A DNA stretch of 64,000 nt from assembly GCF_000024465.1 (NCBI RefSeq), contig NC_014010.1, positions 1,674,001 through 1,738,000 on the forward strand. Direction: 5' to 3'. Under the pieces are notes generated by a model, which was not told where the DNA came from, ran no database searches, and worked only from the letters and a program-made list of their open reading frames with translations. This DNA comes from Candidatus Puniceispirillum marinum IMCC1322. GTDB taxonomy: Bacteria > Pseudomonadota > Alphaproteobacteria > Puniceispirillales > Puniceispirillaceae. Made by a program: the position numbers and the translations under genes. Positions 24,411 through 33,868 of the stretch are shown in pieces (the first letter of the stretch is position 1; each line of letters opens with the position of its first letter).

Positions 24411-26615
24411 ATGAGCTCCCATTACGCCGCCGCTAAAGATGACCCCCCCGCCACACAGGTGCAAGCGCTGATTGCGCTATATAATCAGGGCGAAATGGCG
24501 CAAACCGAACGGCAATGCCGTATGGCGCTGCAAGAGTTTCCAAGGTCGGTCACCTTGCTAAACCTGCTCGGGGCGGCATTCCAAACGCAAGGCAAGCTGG
24601 ACTTTGCCGCCTCGGCCTTTGTCAAAGCGATCGCGCTGAACCCAAAGGATGCGCAATTACATAATAATTATGGTGTTGTATTGCTGGCATTATCCTCATT
24701 CGATACGGCGCGCGCCTGTTTCTTAAAGGCACTCAAGCTAACGCCCGATTATGTCGAGGCGCATAATAATCTGGGTAATGCCTTGCGCAGCCTGGGACAG
24801 CTGGATGCCGCACTAACCCGTTATAACAAGGCCATCGCGATTCAGCCTACATATGGTCAGGCGCATTATAATCGCGGCGTTACTTTACAACAGATGCAGC
24901 AGATGACCGCGGCGCTGGCAAGTTATGAAGATGCGCTGGCTGTGCAACCAGAATTTATCGAGGCGCATATCAATCGTGGGGTGATTTTCCAGCAGTTGGG
25001 CAAGGCAGATGACGCCATTACCAGCTATGAACTGGCGCTGACGATTGATCCGGATCATGCTGAAACGCATAATAATATGGGCATCATATATGCGGGCACT
25101 GGCGATCATGAACGCGCCCAAACCTATTATGAAAAGGCCTTGGCGTTGAAGCCTGATTATGTCGAAGGCTATATCAATCTGGCGACAATGCTGTTCGAAA
25201 CCGGTCATACTGCCGCGGCAATAGCGCATTTAGAGACGGCACTGGGCTACGATGCCAATGACGCGATGGCGCATAATCTATATGGCTTGCTGAAAAAGGC
25301 GCAGGGTGATGTCGTAGGGGCGCTTGCAAGCTATGCAACAGCGATTGCGCAAAATCCTGATTTTGCTGAACCGCATATCAATACAGGTTTGGCATTGCAG
25401 CAAAGTGGGGCGCATGCGTCCGCGCTGGCGGCGTTTGACAGGGCTATCAAGATTAACCCAGATCACGCCGAGGCCTATAACAATAAAGCTGTGACCTTGC
25501 AGGAGCTAGGCCGCTTTGATGCGGCGCTGGCATCTTATGATCAGGCGATTACACTGGCACCTGATTATGCGCTGGCCTATTTCAACCGGAGCAATCTGAT
25601 CAAGGATATCGCGCCGAATGATCCCATGCTGGCCAATATGGAACGGCTTTTTGCCGATCATAATACCGATAAAAATGCGCGTAAAAAGCTGGGTTTTGCA
25701 CTTGGGGCCGCACATGAAAAAATGGCACATTATGATGCCAGCTTTCGCTTTTTGCAGCAGGCCAATGACTTGCGCAAGGCCGAGGGTGATTACCATATCG
25801 AAGATGACCGTGCTTTATTCTCGATGATCACCGATAGCTATCGGCATTTTCAACGCGCCAACCTAAAGATCAAAAACACCAAAACCAAAGAGACGATACA
25901 GCCTATTTTGATTGTCGGTATGCCGCGGTCAGGCACGTCGCTGGCTGAACAGATTTTGGCAAGCCATCCAGATGTCCATGGCGCAGGCGAGCTTGACATC
26001 TTAACCACATTATTTGAAAGCCTGTTCATATGCCCTGATCACCAGCCATCACCCAAAGATATGGCACAGCGTGTCGCGGCTGAAACCGAAACGATACGGG
26101 CGCAGTATTTCAGAACTTTAACCTCATGCGCTGATGGTGCCTCCTTTGTGACCGATAAATTACCACTCAATTTCCGCTGGATAGGTTTTATAAAGCAGAT
26201 GTTTCCCGAAGCAAAAATCATTCATCTACAGCGTGACCCGCGCGCGATCTGCTGGTCAATCTATAAGCATGAATTCGCCTCCAAAGGGAATGGGTTTGCC
26301 TATGATATCGACGATCTGGCAGCGTTTTATCGCCTCTATGCCAATTTGATGGGGGTCTGGCACAGCTTACTGCCACATGATATTTACGAGCTTAATTATG
26401 AACGGCTGACACAGAATCAGGAAGATGAAACGCGCGCGTTACTGGCCTTTTGTGATCTGACCTGGGCACCGCAATGTCTTGAATTTCACAAGACTGAGCG
26501 TGCTGTTCAGACAGCAAGTGCCGTGCAGGTGCGACAAAAACTCTATCAAGGCAGTTCCGACGCCTGGCGCCATTATGAACAATATCTTGGCGCATGGATG
26601 AATTTGACACCGTGA
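24411..26615 (+). CDS. TPR-repeat sulfotransferase
   Basis: 734 residues. Residues ~10-420 are about eleven tetratricopeptide repeats, with repeated 34-residue units such as AEAYNNKAVTLQELGRFDAA. Residues ~495-730 are a sulfotransferase: 5'-phosphosulfate loop ILIVGMPRSGTSLAEQIL, ASHPDVHGAGEL, KLPLNFRWIGFI, and the 3'-phosphate-binding segment IIHLQRDPRAICWSIYKHEF. The enzyme transfers sulfate from PAPS to an unknown acceptor (protein, glycan or small molecule; TPRs usually bind the partner). It follows cysD-cysNC-cysQ, which make PAPS and remove PAP. No signal peptide is seen, so action in the cytoplasm is expected. Confidence 0.9.
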   Translation: MSSHYAAAKDDPPATQVQALIALYNQGEMAQTERQCRMALQEFPRSVTLLNLLGAAFQTQGKLDFAASAFVKAIALNPKDAQLHNNYGVVLLALSSFDTARACFLKALKLTPDYVEAHNNLGNALRSLGQLDAALTRYNKAIAIQPTYGQAHYNRGVTLQQMQQMTAALASYEDALAVQPEFIEAHINRGVIFQQLGKADDAITSYELALTIDPDHAETHNNMGIIYAGTGDHERAQTYYEKALALKPDYVEGYINLATMLFETGHTAAAIAHLETALGYDANDAMAHNLYGLLKKAQGDVVGALASYATAIAQNPDFAEPHINTGLALQQSGAHASALAAFDRAIKINPDHAEAYNNKAVTLQELGRFDAALASYDQAITLAPDYALAYFNRSNLIKDIAPNDPMLANMERLFADHNTDKNARKKLGFALGAAHEKMAHYDASFRFLQQANDLRKAEGDYHIEDDRALFSMITDSYRHFQRANLKIKNTKTKETIQPILIVGMPRSGTSLAEQILASHPDVHGAGELDILTTLFESLFICPDHQPSPKDMAQRVAAETETIRAQYFRTLTSCADGASFVTDKLPLNFRWIGFIKQMFPEAKIIHLQRDPRAICWSIYKHEFASKGNGFAYDIDDLAAFYRLYANLMGVWHSLLPHDIYELNYERLTQNQEDETRALLAFCDLTWAPQCLEFHKTERAVQTASAVQVRQKLYQGSSDAWRHYEQYLGAWMNLTP

Positions 26616-26748
26616 GCCTCCCTATAACTGGATACCCTTTAATTGGATGTGCTTTACCCGATGCTGCGCTATCCTTTGGGTGATCGCCATTGCCGGTGGC
26701 TTACCCGCAGATATAAGATCAATCTTGTGACAGCAGGGAGTGACATGA

Positions 26749-27801
26749 ATGAGAGACTTTATTTTTGCTGCCATCATTTTTGTATTCAGCTTTTTAATCT
26801 ATATTTACCCGCTTAATATCGTTGCCTATCTTCTGTTTGATGCCAGACTTATTCAGCCCATAGCGATCATCCCGACAACCATTATTGCACTGACTGTTTT
26901 TGTGTATTTCAAAACACATTTCACGTCCTCCCTCTTAAGCGCGTTCATCTATTATGGCATGGGCATTGGCTTCATCGGCTTCAGCATATTCAATATCGGG
27001 TTAATCGCTGCCCTGATTGTGCCAGACTTCACCCGTGAAATTGGTATGCTATGCTTCATTGCCTTTGTGATCACATGCGTAAAAAGCATTTTGAATGGGC
27101 GCTATATCCACCTTAAGAACATCCACATCACTTCACCAAAAATAGATAAACCGACTAACCTGTTGTTCATTAGCGACGTTCATCTGGGGTCTAATTCAAA
27201 ACAGCATTTTGAAAGAATTTGCCAGACAATAGATAAGCTGGATTACGATTTTCTTTTAATTGGTGGGGATCTGTTTGATTCAAGTGCTTTTGACGCTACG
27301 GATTTAAACCCTTTAAAGGCGATCGAAAAACCCATTCTATTCGTGACCGGGAATCATGAATATTACGTCAAGGATCATCAGGCAAAGGTCGCTGATCTGG
27401 TCAATTATAACATCACCATCCTTGACAACCAGTCGGTGCAATTAGACCGGCTGAACATCATTGGTATCAGTGATAATCAAACCCCAAAAATGCAATCCGA
27501 AATCGCCCGGAATCTTGTCTGTCACAAACGATTCAATCTGCTGATGATACATCAGCCATCTATATGGGACAGCGCGCCCCATAACACCGATTTAATGCTT
27601 TCTGGGCACACGCATAATGGGCAGATTTTTCCGTTCAACCTTCTGGTGCGGTTACAGTTCAGGACTGTTTATGGCATTTACAAGCGACTCGATTCCAATT
27701 TGTATGTCTCATCTGGAAGCGGCACATGGGGGCCAAAAATGCGCCTTGGCACACGCAATGAAATTATCCAGATTTCAATCTTACCGCGGAATCTGGCCTG
27801 A
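26749..27801 (+). CDS. Membrane-anchored calcineurin-like metallophosphoesterase
   Basis: 350 residues. About four hydrophobic helices occupy residues 1-~120 (FIFAAIIFVFSFLIYIYP at the start). The phosphoesterase domain follows with the metal motifs LLFISDVHLG (~142-151), IGGDLFD, TGNHEYYV (~205), and SGHTHNGQIFPF (~290). The layout resembles YkuE/YaeI-like enzymes and the eukaryotic TMEM/MPPE type, where a membrane anchor carries a cytoplasmic or periplasmic dimetal hydrolase. The substrate is unknown; lipid-linked phosphoesters are a reasonable guess. Confidence 0.88.
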   Translation: MRDFIFAAIIFVFSFLIYIYPLNIVAYLLFDARLIQPIAIIPTTIIALTVFVYFKTHFTSSLLSAFIYYGMGIGFIGFSIFNIGLIAALIVPDFTREIGMLCFIAFVITCVKSILNGRYIHLKNIHITSPKIDKPTNLLFISDVHLGSNSKQHFERICQTIDKLDYDFLLIGGDLFDSSAFDATDLNPLKAIEKPILFVTGNHEYYVKDHQAKVADLVNYNITILDNQSVQLDRLNIIGISDNQTPKMQSEIARNLVCHKRFNLLMIHQPSIWDSAPHNTDLMLSGHTHNGQIFPFNLLVRLQFRTVYGIYKRLDSNLYVSSGSGTWGPKMRLGTRNEIIQISILPRNLA

Positions 27802-27966
27802 GATAAGCCTGTGAAAACCCCAGATATCAGCCATCAGACATCATCACACCATGTTGACGGGGCTGAATTGTGGGGCTAACGGATACTCTTTTCGGATATA
27901 TATCGCAAATGATGTTCAATAATCTGTTGTTGCGATATGATACCCCCTAACCATGGGAGCCGATGA

Positions 27967-28338
27967 TTGCTAGGTGCTTTTTTTACAATTTTCATCTTTC
28001 AACTTGCTGGTGAGGCCATTCAAAAATATTTTGATCTGGCCATACCGGGGCCGGTGCTAGGGCTGGTTCTGATGCTTTTCATGCTGTTGCTGACACGGCG
28101 TAACATGAATCCTGCCCTCACTCATTTTAGAACAAGGATGATCAACAGCGCCGAACATTTGCTGGGTTATCTATCGCTTCTTTTCGTACCCATAGGCGTC
28201 GGCGTCATCATGCATCTGCAACTTCTTGAGGCGCAATTGCTACGCATCATCGCTATCATCGTGATTGGCACCATCGGTACAATGATTTTCACCGCCTTTA
28301 TCTTTCTGAAAACCAGCAAGGCCAAAGCCGATGAGTGA
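27967..28338 (+). CDS. lrgA: LrgA/CidA-family holin-like membrane protein
   Basis: 123 residues starting with TTG at 27967, supported by GGGAG 8 bp upstream. Four hydrophobic helices, with the family signature IPGPVLGLVLMLFML (~27-41) and GVGVIMHLQLL. LrgA-type proteins act with LrgB as a membrane complex linked to murein hydrolase control or, in other bacteria, export of pyruvate/glycolate-like metabolites. Its stop overlaps the lrgB start by 8 bp. Confidence 0.88.
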   Translation: MLGAFFTIFIFQLAGEAIQKYFDLAIPGPVLGLVLMLFMLLLTRRNMNPALTHFRTRMINSAEHLLGYLSLLFVPIGVGVIMHLQLLEAQLLRIIAIIVIGTIGTMIFTAFIFLKTSKAKADE

Positions 28339-29065
28339 AAGCGCAAAGCTATATCAGGTCTGGGTGTATCTACAGGCCGAACCGCTATTCTGGTTAACGC
28401 TCACGATTGGCGCTTATTTGCTGGCCGATTGGCTGTACCGTGCGTCTGGGCTGTTTCCGCTTTTAAATCCAGTCGCGATCAGCATTATCCTGGTCAGTGC
28501 CTGTCTGATGGCTTTTGATATTGATTATGAACGCTATTTCGACGGTGCAAAATTCATACATTTTCTACTTGGTCCGGCCACGGTGGCGCTGGCGATTCCA
28601 ATCTACCGCAACTGGAATACCGTTATGCGTGCCAAAAATGCGATCATCATATCCGTAGTGCTGGGATCGTTTTTTGCGATTGGTATCACTTATGCGATGG
28701 CGGTAATGCTTCAACTCGATCCGCTAACGACAAAATCATTGCTACCTCGGAATGTCACCGCCCCCATTGCCATGGGCATATCCGAAATCATCGGTGGGGT
28801 GCCATCATTGACCGCCATCATAACCATCGTCACGGGGATCATTGGCGCGGCACTTGGTACCTTCGTGCTTGATCTGTTCAGGATCAGGGACATGGCGGCT
28901 CGTGGATTTGCCTTTGGCTTGGCAAGTCATGGCATTGGCACCGCACGCGCGATGGCCAAAGACAAAGATGCGGGCGTATTTGCCGCCGTTGCCATGGGGT
29001 TGAGTGGCATCGTTACCGCGGCGATGATTCCGCTGGTCTTTTTTATCATTCGGGATTTTCTCTAA
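28331..29065 (+). CDS. lrgB: LrgB-family membrane protein
   Basis: 244 residues, about seven membrane helices. The signature of the family is present: SLLPRNVTAPIAMGISEIIGG, GIIGAALGTFVLDL and GFAFGLASHGIGTARAM. It forms a two-gene unit with lrgA and overlaps it by 8 bp. The function in this organism cannot be fixed between autolysis control and metabolite export. Confidence 0.9.
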   Translation: MSESAKLYQVWVYLQAEPLFWLTLTIGAYLLADWLYRASGLFPLLNPVAISIILVSACLMAFDIDYERYFDGAKFIHFLLGPATVALAIPIYRNWNTVMRAKNAIIISVVLGSFFAIGITYAMAVMLQLDPLTTKSLLPRNVTAPIAMGISEIIGGVPSLTAIITIVTGIIGAALGTFVLDLFRIRDMAARGFAFGLASHGIGTARAMAKDKDAGVFAAVAMGLSGIVTAAMIPLVFFIIRDFL

Positions 29066-29156
29066 ATGGTCTAAGCTCAACCGCTGACAATTCTGGTTGA
29101 TGCCTTGGCATGATTTACCAACCCATGCGTCATCCAACCCATAATAGAGAGATGAA

Positions 29157-30227
29157 ATGCCATATATTTCAGACCTGATGAAAGGCGTTGTTCTGCTGGG
29201 GCATGGCGGGCCAGACATGCTTGCCTATCGTGATGATCTGTCTGTACCTCGCCCACAGACAGGCGATGTGCTTATAAAAATCCATGCCGCCGGGGTCAAT
29301 AATACCGATATCAATACCCGCCTTGCCTGGTATTCAAAATCAGATGCCGCCAATAACGATATAAGTGAAGATGCCAGCTGGGCTGGCGCGCCGCTTAATT
29401 TTCCACTTATTCAGGGGATCGACGCTTGCGGTGAGATTGTTGCGGTTGGCATAGGCGTATCAGCCGACCGGATTGGCGACCGCGTTCTGGTTGAACCTTG
29501 TCTTTATGAAGCTGGTGGCAAGACGCTTGATCAACCTTGGTTTTTCGGCTCCGAATGCAATGGTGCTTTTGCCGAATATACGGTGGTGGCGGCGCGCCAT
29601 GCCCACACCATAACCAGCAGCCTGAGTTCACCTGAGCTGGCATCCTTTCCCTGTTCCTATTCGACCGCTGAAAATATGCTGACCCGGGCGCAGGTCACAA
29701 CAGGCGACATCGTTCTGGTGACTGGCGCGTCTGGCGGGGTCGGCTCTGCCGCCATTCAGCTAGCCAAGGCGCGCGGCGCCACAGTTTACGCCGTTACATC
29801 AGCAGACAAAAAAGCCGCCATCAAAGACCTTGGTGTTGATATGGTGCTCGACAGAAACGTCTCTTTGCGCGAAACCCTTGGCGCTAACACAGTCGATGTT
29901 GTTATTGATCTTGTTGCGGGGCCGGGTTGGCCGGATCTGCTCGATATTTTGCGGCGTCATGGCCGCTATGCGGTGGCGGGCGCCGTTGCTGGACCGCTTG
30001 TCGAGCTTGATATACGCACTCTTTATCTGAAAGATATCAGCTTTTATGGTTGTACCGCGCTTGATGCCGGGGTTTTTGCCAATCTGGTAACGCTAATCGA
30101 AGCCGGTGCTATCAAGCCCCTTGTTGCCGAAATATTCCCCCTCAAGGACATTGCAAAAGCCCAGCAGACTTTTGCCGAAAAAAACTATATTGGTAAAATC
30201 GTTCTGGATATCCAGCCATCATCATGA
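29157..30227 (+). CDS. Zinc-type alcohol dehydrogenase / quinone oxidoreductase-like protein
   Basis: 356 residues of the medium-chain dehydrogenase/reductase family. A GroES-like fold comes first (PQTGDVLIKIHAAGVNNTDIN), followed by a Rossmann fold with VTGASGGVGSAAIQLAKARGA (~184-204), the QOR-type NADP(H) site. The catalytic and structural zinc Cys residues of true alcohol dehydrogenases are lacking, so a quinone or enone reductase is more likely. It overlaps rsmJ by 4 bp (ATGA). Confidence 0.83.
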   Translation: MPYISDLMKGVVLLGHGGPDMLAYRDDLSVPRPQTGDVLIKIHAAGVNNTDINTRLAWYSKSDAANNDISEDASWAGAPLNFPLIQGIDACGEIVAVGIGVSADRIGDRVLVEPCLYEAGGKTLDQPWFFGSECNGAFAEYTVVAARHAHTITSSLSSPELASFPCSYSTAENMLTRAQVTTGDIVLVTGASGGVGSAAIQLAKARGATVYAVTSADKKAAIKDLGVDMVLDRNVSLRETLGANTVDVVIDLVAGPGWPDLLDILRRHGRYAVAGAVAGPLVELDIRTLYLKDISFYGCTALDAGVFANLVTLIEAGAIKPLVAEIFPLKDIAKAQQTFAEKNYIGKIVLDIQPSS

Positions 30228-30820
30228 CGCAAAACCACACATTAAAATGTGACTTTATCGGCGGGGCGGTTAATCACCGTCTCTTATATGGCGGGGGCCG
30301 GGGTCAGGATCTGCCCAAAGCTGTCGGCATGAAAGCTGGCAAAACACCGCATATGATTGATGCTACCGCGGGATTGGGCAGGGATGCCTTTTTGCTGGCT
30401 TCGCTTGGCGCACAGGTAACCCTCATCGAAAGATCTGATGTCATGCATGCGCTTTTACAAGACGGTCTGAACGCCGCCCGAGACGCAGGCGGTCTGCATG
30501 CCGAAATAGCCAGCCGGATGACCTTATTTCACGGGGATGCGATTGACCTGTTACCATCGATGAATCCCGAAGTCGTACTTGTTGACCCGATGCATCCAGC
30601 GCGGCAGAAATCGGCTTTGGTCAAAGCTGATTTACGCGCGATTCGTGATATTGTTGGCACCGATGACGACCAGCTTAGCCTGATCCAGACAGCCCTTGCG
30701 ACCGCTTCAAAGCGGGTGGTTTTAAAATGGCCGGCAAAGGCGGCCCCGCTTGCGGGGCTAAAGCCCTGCTCGCATCAGATCATTGGAAAATCTGTTCGGT
30801 TTGACGTATTCATGACCTGA
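30224..30820 (+). CDS. rsmJ: 16S rRNA (guanine-1516-N2)-methyltransferase RsmJ-like
   Basis: 198 residues, somewhat shorter than the enterobacterial enzyme (~250), lacking its N-terminal segment. The SAM site is IDATAGLGRDAFLLASLGAQVTLIERS (~44-70), and VDPMHPARQKSALVKADLR (~122-140) is the distinctive RsmJ motif; KRVVLKWP follows. It methylates G1516 of 16S rRNA. RsmJ is typically a gammaproteobacterial gene, so its presence here may reflect transfer. It is translationally coupled to the upstream oxidoreductase. Confidence 0.85.
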   Translation: MTQNHTLKCDFIGGAVNHRLLYGGGRGQDLPKAVGMKAGKTPHMIDATAGLGRDAFLLASLGAQVTLIERSDVMHALLQDGLNAARDAGGLHAEIASRMTLFHGDAIDLLPSMNPEVVLVDPMHPARQKSALVKADLRAIRDIVGTDDDQLSLIQTALATASKRVVLKWPAKAAPLAGLKPCSHQIIGKSVRFDVFMT

Positions 30821-30954
30821 ACCGGCCTTGATCAGACATGTAAAACAGGGTCTCTTTTTACCGCCAGATATGGCAGACTAAAGCGGCCCTTTACCATCGG
30901 GGGCCATTTAAGCCTAAATCCATCGGGTGGGATAGCATATGACAGGAGCACGAC

Positions 30955-31440
30955 ATGCCCAGCTTTGACATTGTAAGCAAAACCGACATGACATCTGTAG
31001 ATAACGCCTTGCAGGGGGTGATCAAGGAAATGCAGGTCAGATATGATTTCAAGGGCAGCAAATCTGAAATCAGCAAGCAGGATGAAAACATTCTGATCAT
31101 CGCTGATGACGAACTCAAGCGGCGTCAGGTTGAAGAGCTGCTACTCACTCATCTCACACGCAAGGGCGTTGATACCGGGGCGTTGGAATTTGGCAAAACC
31201 GAACAGGCTGGCGGCAATACGGTGCGACAAACGGTAATGGTCAAACAAGGTGTTCAGCGTGACATAGCACAAAAAATCGTCAAGGCGATCAAACAGTCAA
31301 AGCTGAAAACCCAGGCCTCTATTCAGGGCGATGAAGTCAGGGTTTCCGGCAAAAAGCGTGACGATCTGCAAGCGACCATGACGATGATAAAAGCGCTCGA
31401 CATAGAGCTTCCCTTACAGTTCGAAAACTTCAGAGACTAG
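30955..31440 (+). CDS. yajQ: YajQ-family nucleotide/c-di-GMP-binding protein
   Basis: 161 residues, the usual length. It starts MPSFDIVSKTDMTSVDNAL and contains MQVRYDFKGSKSEI, RRQVEELLLTHLTRKGVD, and the end DIELPLQFENFRD, all typical of the YajQ two-RRM-like-domain proteins. Members bind cyclic di-GMP or nucleic acids and affect virulence or transcription elsewhere; nothing here shows the local ligand. A GGAG-like ribosome site lies upstream. Confidence 0.93.
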   Translation: MPSFDIVSKTDMTSVDNALQGVIKEMQVRYDFKGSKSEISKQDENILIIADDELKRRQVEELLLTHLTRKGVDTGALEFGKTEQAGGNTVRQTVMVKQGVQRDIAQKIVKAIKQSKLKTQASIQGDEVRVSGKKRDDLQATMTMIKALDIELPLQFENFRD

Positions 31441-31459
31441 ATCATCATATAGCGGCAAC

Positions 31460-31591
31460 GTTAGACAGGCGCTTACACTAGCACTTCATCGGCATAGACA
31501 CAGCAATGGTGGCAATGTCAGCCTGGTTGCGTGCCGCCTTGGTGTATCGCGCAATATTGTCTATAAGCATCTTGAAAATACAGACGCCTAA
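31460..31591 (+). pseudogene. Relic of a Fis-type helix-turn-helix C-terminus
   Basis: A reading frame with no clear start ends at the TAA at 31589 and codes for ...GGNVSLVACRLGVSRNIVYKHL near its end. This is the helix-turn-helix pattern (GGN.S.AA..LG.SR.T.Y..L) that closes sigma-54-type and other Fis-family regulators. Nothing of the rest of such a protein is present. It overlaps the last bases of the convergent small secreted-protein gene by 4 bp. I read it as the remains of a deleted regulator. Confidence 0.45.
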
Positions 31592-31920
31592 AACAGCATT
31601 TTCATCATCCATTCGGGCACATCTTCGGGGTTTTTGATACATATCTGCTTGTCGGCATCGCCCGCAGATGTGAGTTTTACCGTCAGGTCAGAATAGCCAT
31701 AATCCTTTACCTGTACTGATAGATAGGTTTCCGCGATCTGACATGAACCGGTGACCAGCCAGACTTCATCGACATCGCCGGTTGGATTCATCCGCACAGT
31801 CAAATCAGCCTGTCCGAATTCGGTAACCATGATCGCCGTTGCATCGGCTTTTGCAGATTGTGTTGCACTGATCGCTACCAAAGACCAAAATAATAAACCT
31901 ACGACCTGTTTTCTGTTCAT
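31588..31920 (-). CDS. Small secreted protein with a duplicated beta motif
   Basis: 110 residues from ATG at 31920. The N-terminus (MNRKQVVGLLFWSLVAISATQSAKA) is a Sec signal peptide with cleavage near residue 25. The mature part has two similar halves: EFGQADLTVRMNPTGDVDEVW and, later, YGYSDLTVKLTSAGDADKQIC, with a Cys in each half region that could pair (GSCQIA and QICIKN). The pattern recalls the small DUF6150-type secreted proteins, but this is not a firm match. A periplasmic location is expected. Confidence 0.65.
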   Translation of the reverse strand: MNRKQVVGLLFWSLVAISATQSAKADATAIMVTEFGQADLTVRMNPTGDVDEVWLVTGSCQIAETYLSVQVKDYGYSDLTVKLTSAGDADKQICIKNPEDVPEWMMKMLF

Positions 31921-32068
31921 ATAAAACCCACTTGCAACATGTGAATACCAAATTCTAACAACACCAGAATTGATGCTATCTGGCAATTACGACTCATGCC
32001 CATAGCATACAGAAAAACATGGCAGCTGAATATCCCGCTTTTACGCTGCCACATATCAGCACTGATAC

Positions 32069-32911
32069 TTAATCGATATAGCGATCAGCACGCTGGCCAG
32101 CGCGTTCCAGATGAATCGGCAAAACACGGCCATAAAGCTGTTTTGTGCGTTCGGGCGCGCCCACCATATTGGGCTCTTCAACATAGGAAAAAATCGCCAC
32201 ATAGCGTTTCCTCTCACCTCTTAACGGGCTGACTCTATGTAATGAATAACGTCCTTTGAAAATCTGCAGATCACCTGGTTCAAGCGCCAGCGACACAACC
32301 TTGTCCGAAGTGCCATCAAGCACCTGTTTCACCGCATCGAAATTTTCACCTGACCGACGGATATTAGGCGCATATTGAAATAGGCCACCTTCCTCGGCAT
32401 TCTGTATAGCCAGTGTGATGGTAAAATTATTTGTATCAAAATGCCACGGAAACCCCTCGCCTTCTTCGGCCATATTCACAATCACATCGGCAAGCGGATC
32501 GGCATATCGATAGACATGCTGCTGTCCCAGACATGCTTTGATAAAAGGATCAAAAGCCGGAACATCATGGATCTGCCGCAATGGTCCGGTTTTGGTAAAA
32601 TGATCAGCCGGAATAAACGCGTTCGAACGATCAAAAAACCGCCGCCGTGGATCATCGGGATCCAGCGCTGGGTCATCGGTAGTGAAATAGGCGTTGGTGC
32701 GGTTAAATGACCGGTGCGCATAGCGCGCAACCGAATCGGCCTCTGCGGTGACAAGCCGGATCGCCATCGGTGTCAGAAATTGTTTCAGCACCACACAGCC
32801 ATCTTTAGCCAGTTTGCTGTGTATCTGCGCAATCAGCGCGTCACGCGCCGCCCCATCACTATGTATGGGAAACTGATCCAGATTTATCAATGTGTTTGCA
32901 TCGAAACGCAT
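32069..32911 (-). CDS. Fe(II)/2-oxoglutarate-dependent oxygenase-like protein
   Basis: 280 residues from ATG at 32911 (MRFDANTLINLDQFP). The iron triad is H157-x-D159 (FPWHFDTNNF) and H225 (RYSLHRVSP), and R236 (ERKRYVAIFSY) is placed to bind 2-oxoglutarate. A double-stranded beta-helix fold is expected. Substrate unknown; similar proteins (ArpA-like, HalD-like) hydroxylate or halogenate free amino acids and small molecules. The iron-site Asp is present, which argues for hydroxylation rather than halogenation. It is in a leftward group with pirin and a second oxygenase. Confidence 0.83.
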   Translation of the reverse strand: MRFDANTLINLDQFPIHSDGAARDALIAQIHSKLAKDGCVVLKQFLTPMAIRLVTAEADSVARYAHRSFNRTNAYFTTDDPALDPDDPRRRFFDRSNAFIPADHFTKTGPLRQIHDVPAFDPFIKACLGQQHVYRYADPLADVIVNMAEEGEGFPWHFDTNNFTITLAIQNAEEGGLFQYAPNIRRSGENFDAVKQVLDGTSDKVVSLALEPGDLQIFKGRYSLHRVSPLRGERKRYVAIFSYVEEPNMVGAPERTKQLYGRVLPIHLERAGQRADRYID

Positions 32912-32980
32912 ATCATCACCTGCCGCAATCGCCGACAGAAATAGTGTCAGATATTCACATATCAATGCAAGCGATAAAGA

Positions 32981-33868
32981 TCAGGTCAGATAACCGAATT
33001 TACCATTATTGTAATCTTCGAATGCCTGCACCAGTTCGGCACGGCTATTCATCACAAAGGGACCATGCGCGGCAATCGGTTCATCAATGGGCTGGCCACT
33101 TAGCACCAGCACAACCGCGTCATCTTCGGCGGTTACGGTAAAATCTTCACCGGCATTTTCAAACAGACCAAAATGATCCGTTGGCACCATATCAGCGCCA
33201 TTGACCGTGACATGGCCTTCAACCACCAGCAGCGCGGTATTATTCTCGGCGGGAAAGCTAAAGTCAGCTGATGCGCCCTTGCGCATCCGTGCGTTCAAAA
33301 TGGTGACCGGGGTAAAGGTGCTGGCGGCACCTGTCGCACCTTGGTAATCTCCAGCAACAACCTCGACAAAACCACCATCGCCACCGCCTGCATGATCCAG
33401 ACTGACCTTGGGCATATCAGCATTTTTTATGTCCTGATATTTTGGCGCTGACATTTTATCCTTGGCTGGCAGATTGACCCAAAGCTGCACCATTTGGAAA
33501 TCGCCGCCTTCTTTGCTGAAATTTTCTTCATGAAATTCCTTATGCAGAATACCGGACGCGGCCGTCATCCATTGCACATCACCTTCGCCAATCACACCGC
33601 CACCGCCACTGCTATCATGATGCGCGACTTTGCCTTTATAGGCGATCGTCACCGTTTCAAACCCGCGATGCGGATGCACCCCCACACCACGCGGTGTATC
33701 GGACGGCGGGAAATAGAACTTAGAATTATAATCAAACATCAAAAACGGATTCATCCGTTCCATGCTTAGCGGTGGCGAACCTGGAATAAATCCATGTACG
33801 CGAAAACCATCACCGACAAAATGCGGCGGCGCCGGCGGGACAATCGTTTCAAGATTCTTTTGCGACAT
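32981..33868 (-). CDS. Pirin-family protein
   Basis: 295 residues from ATG at 33868 (MSQKNLETIVPP), preceded by GAGG. Bicupin with the pirin metal residues in VGVHPHRGFETVTIAYKG and the following HHDSSGGGGVIGEGDVQWMTAASGILHKEFHE segment. Bacterial pirins have been linked to quercetin 2,3-dioxygenase activity or regulation of pyruvate metabolism. It lies between two 2-oxoglutarate oxygenase genes on the same strand, but separate promoters are possible (gaps of 70 and ~150 bp). Confidence 0.9.
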   Translation of the reverse strand: MSQKNLETIVPPAPPHFVGDGFRVHGFIPGSPPLSMERMNPFLMFDYNSKFYFPPSDTPRGVGVHPHRGFETVTIAYKGKVAHHDSSGGGGVIGEGDVQWMTAASGILHKEFHEENFSKEGGDFQMVQLWVNLPAKDKMSAPKYQDIKNADMPKVSLDHAGGGDGGFVEVVAGDYQGATGAASTFTPVTILNARMRKGASADFSFPAENNTALLVVEGHVTVNGADMVPTDHFGLFENAGEDFTVTAEDDAVVLVLSGQPIDEPIAAHGPFVMNSRAELVQAFEDYNNGKFGYLT

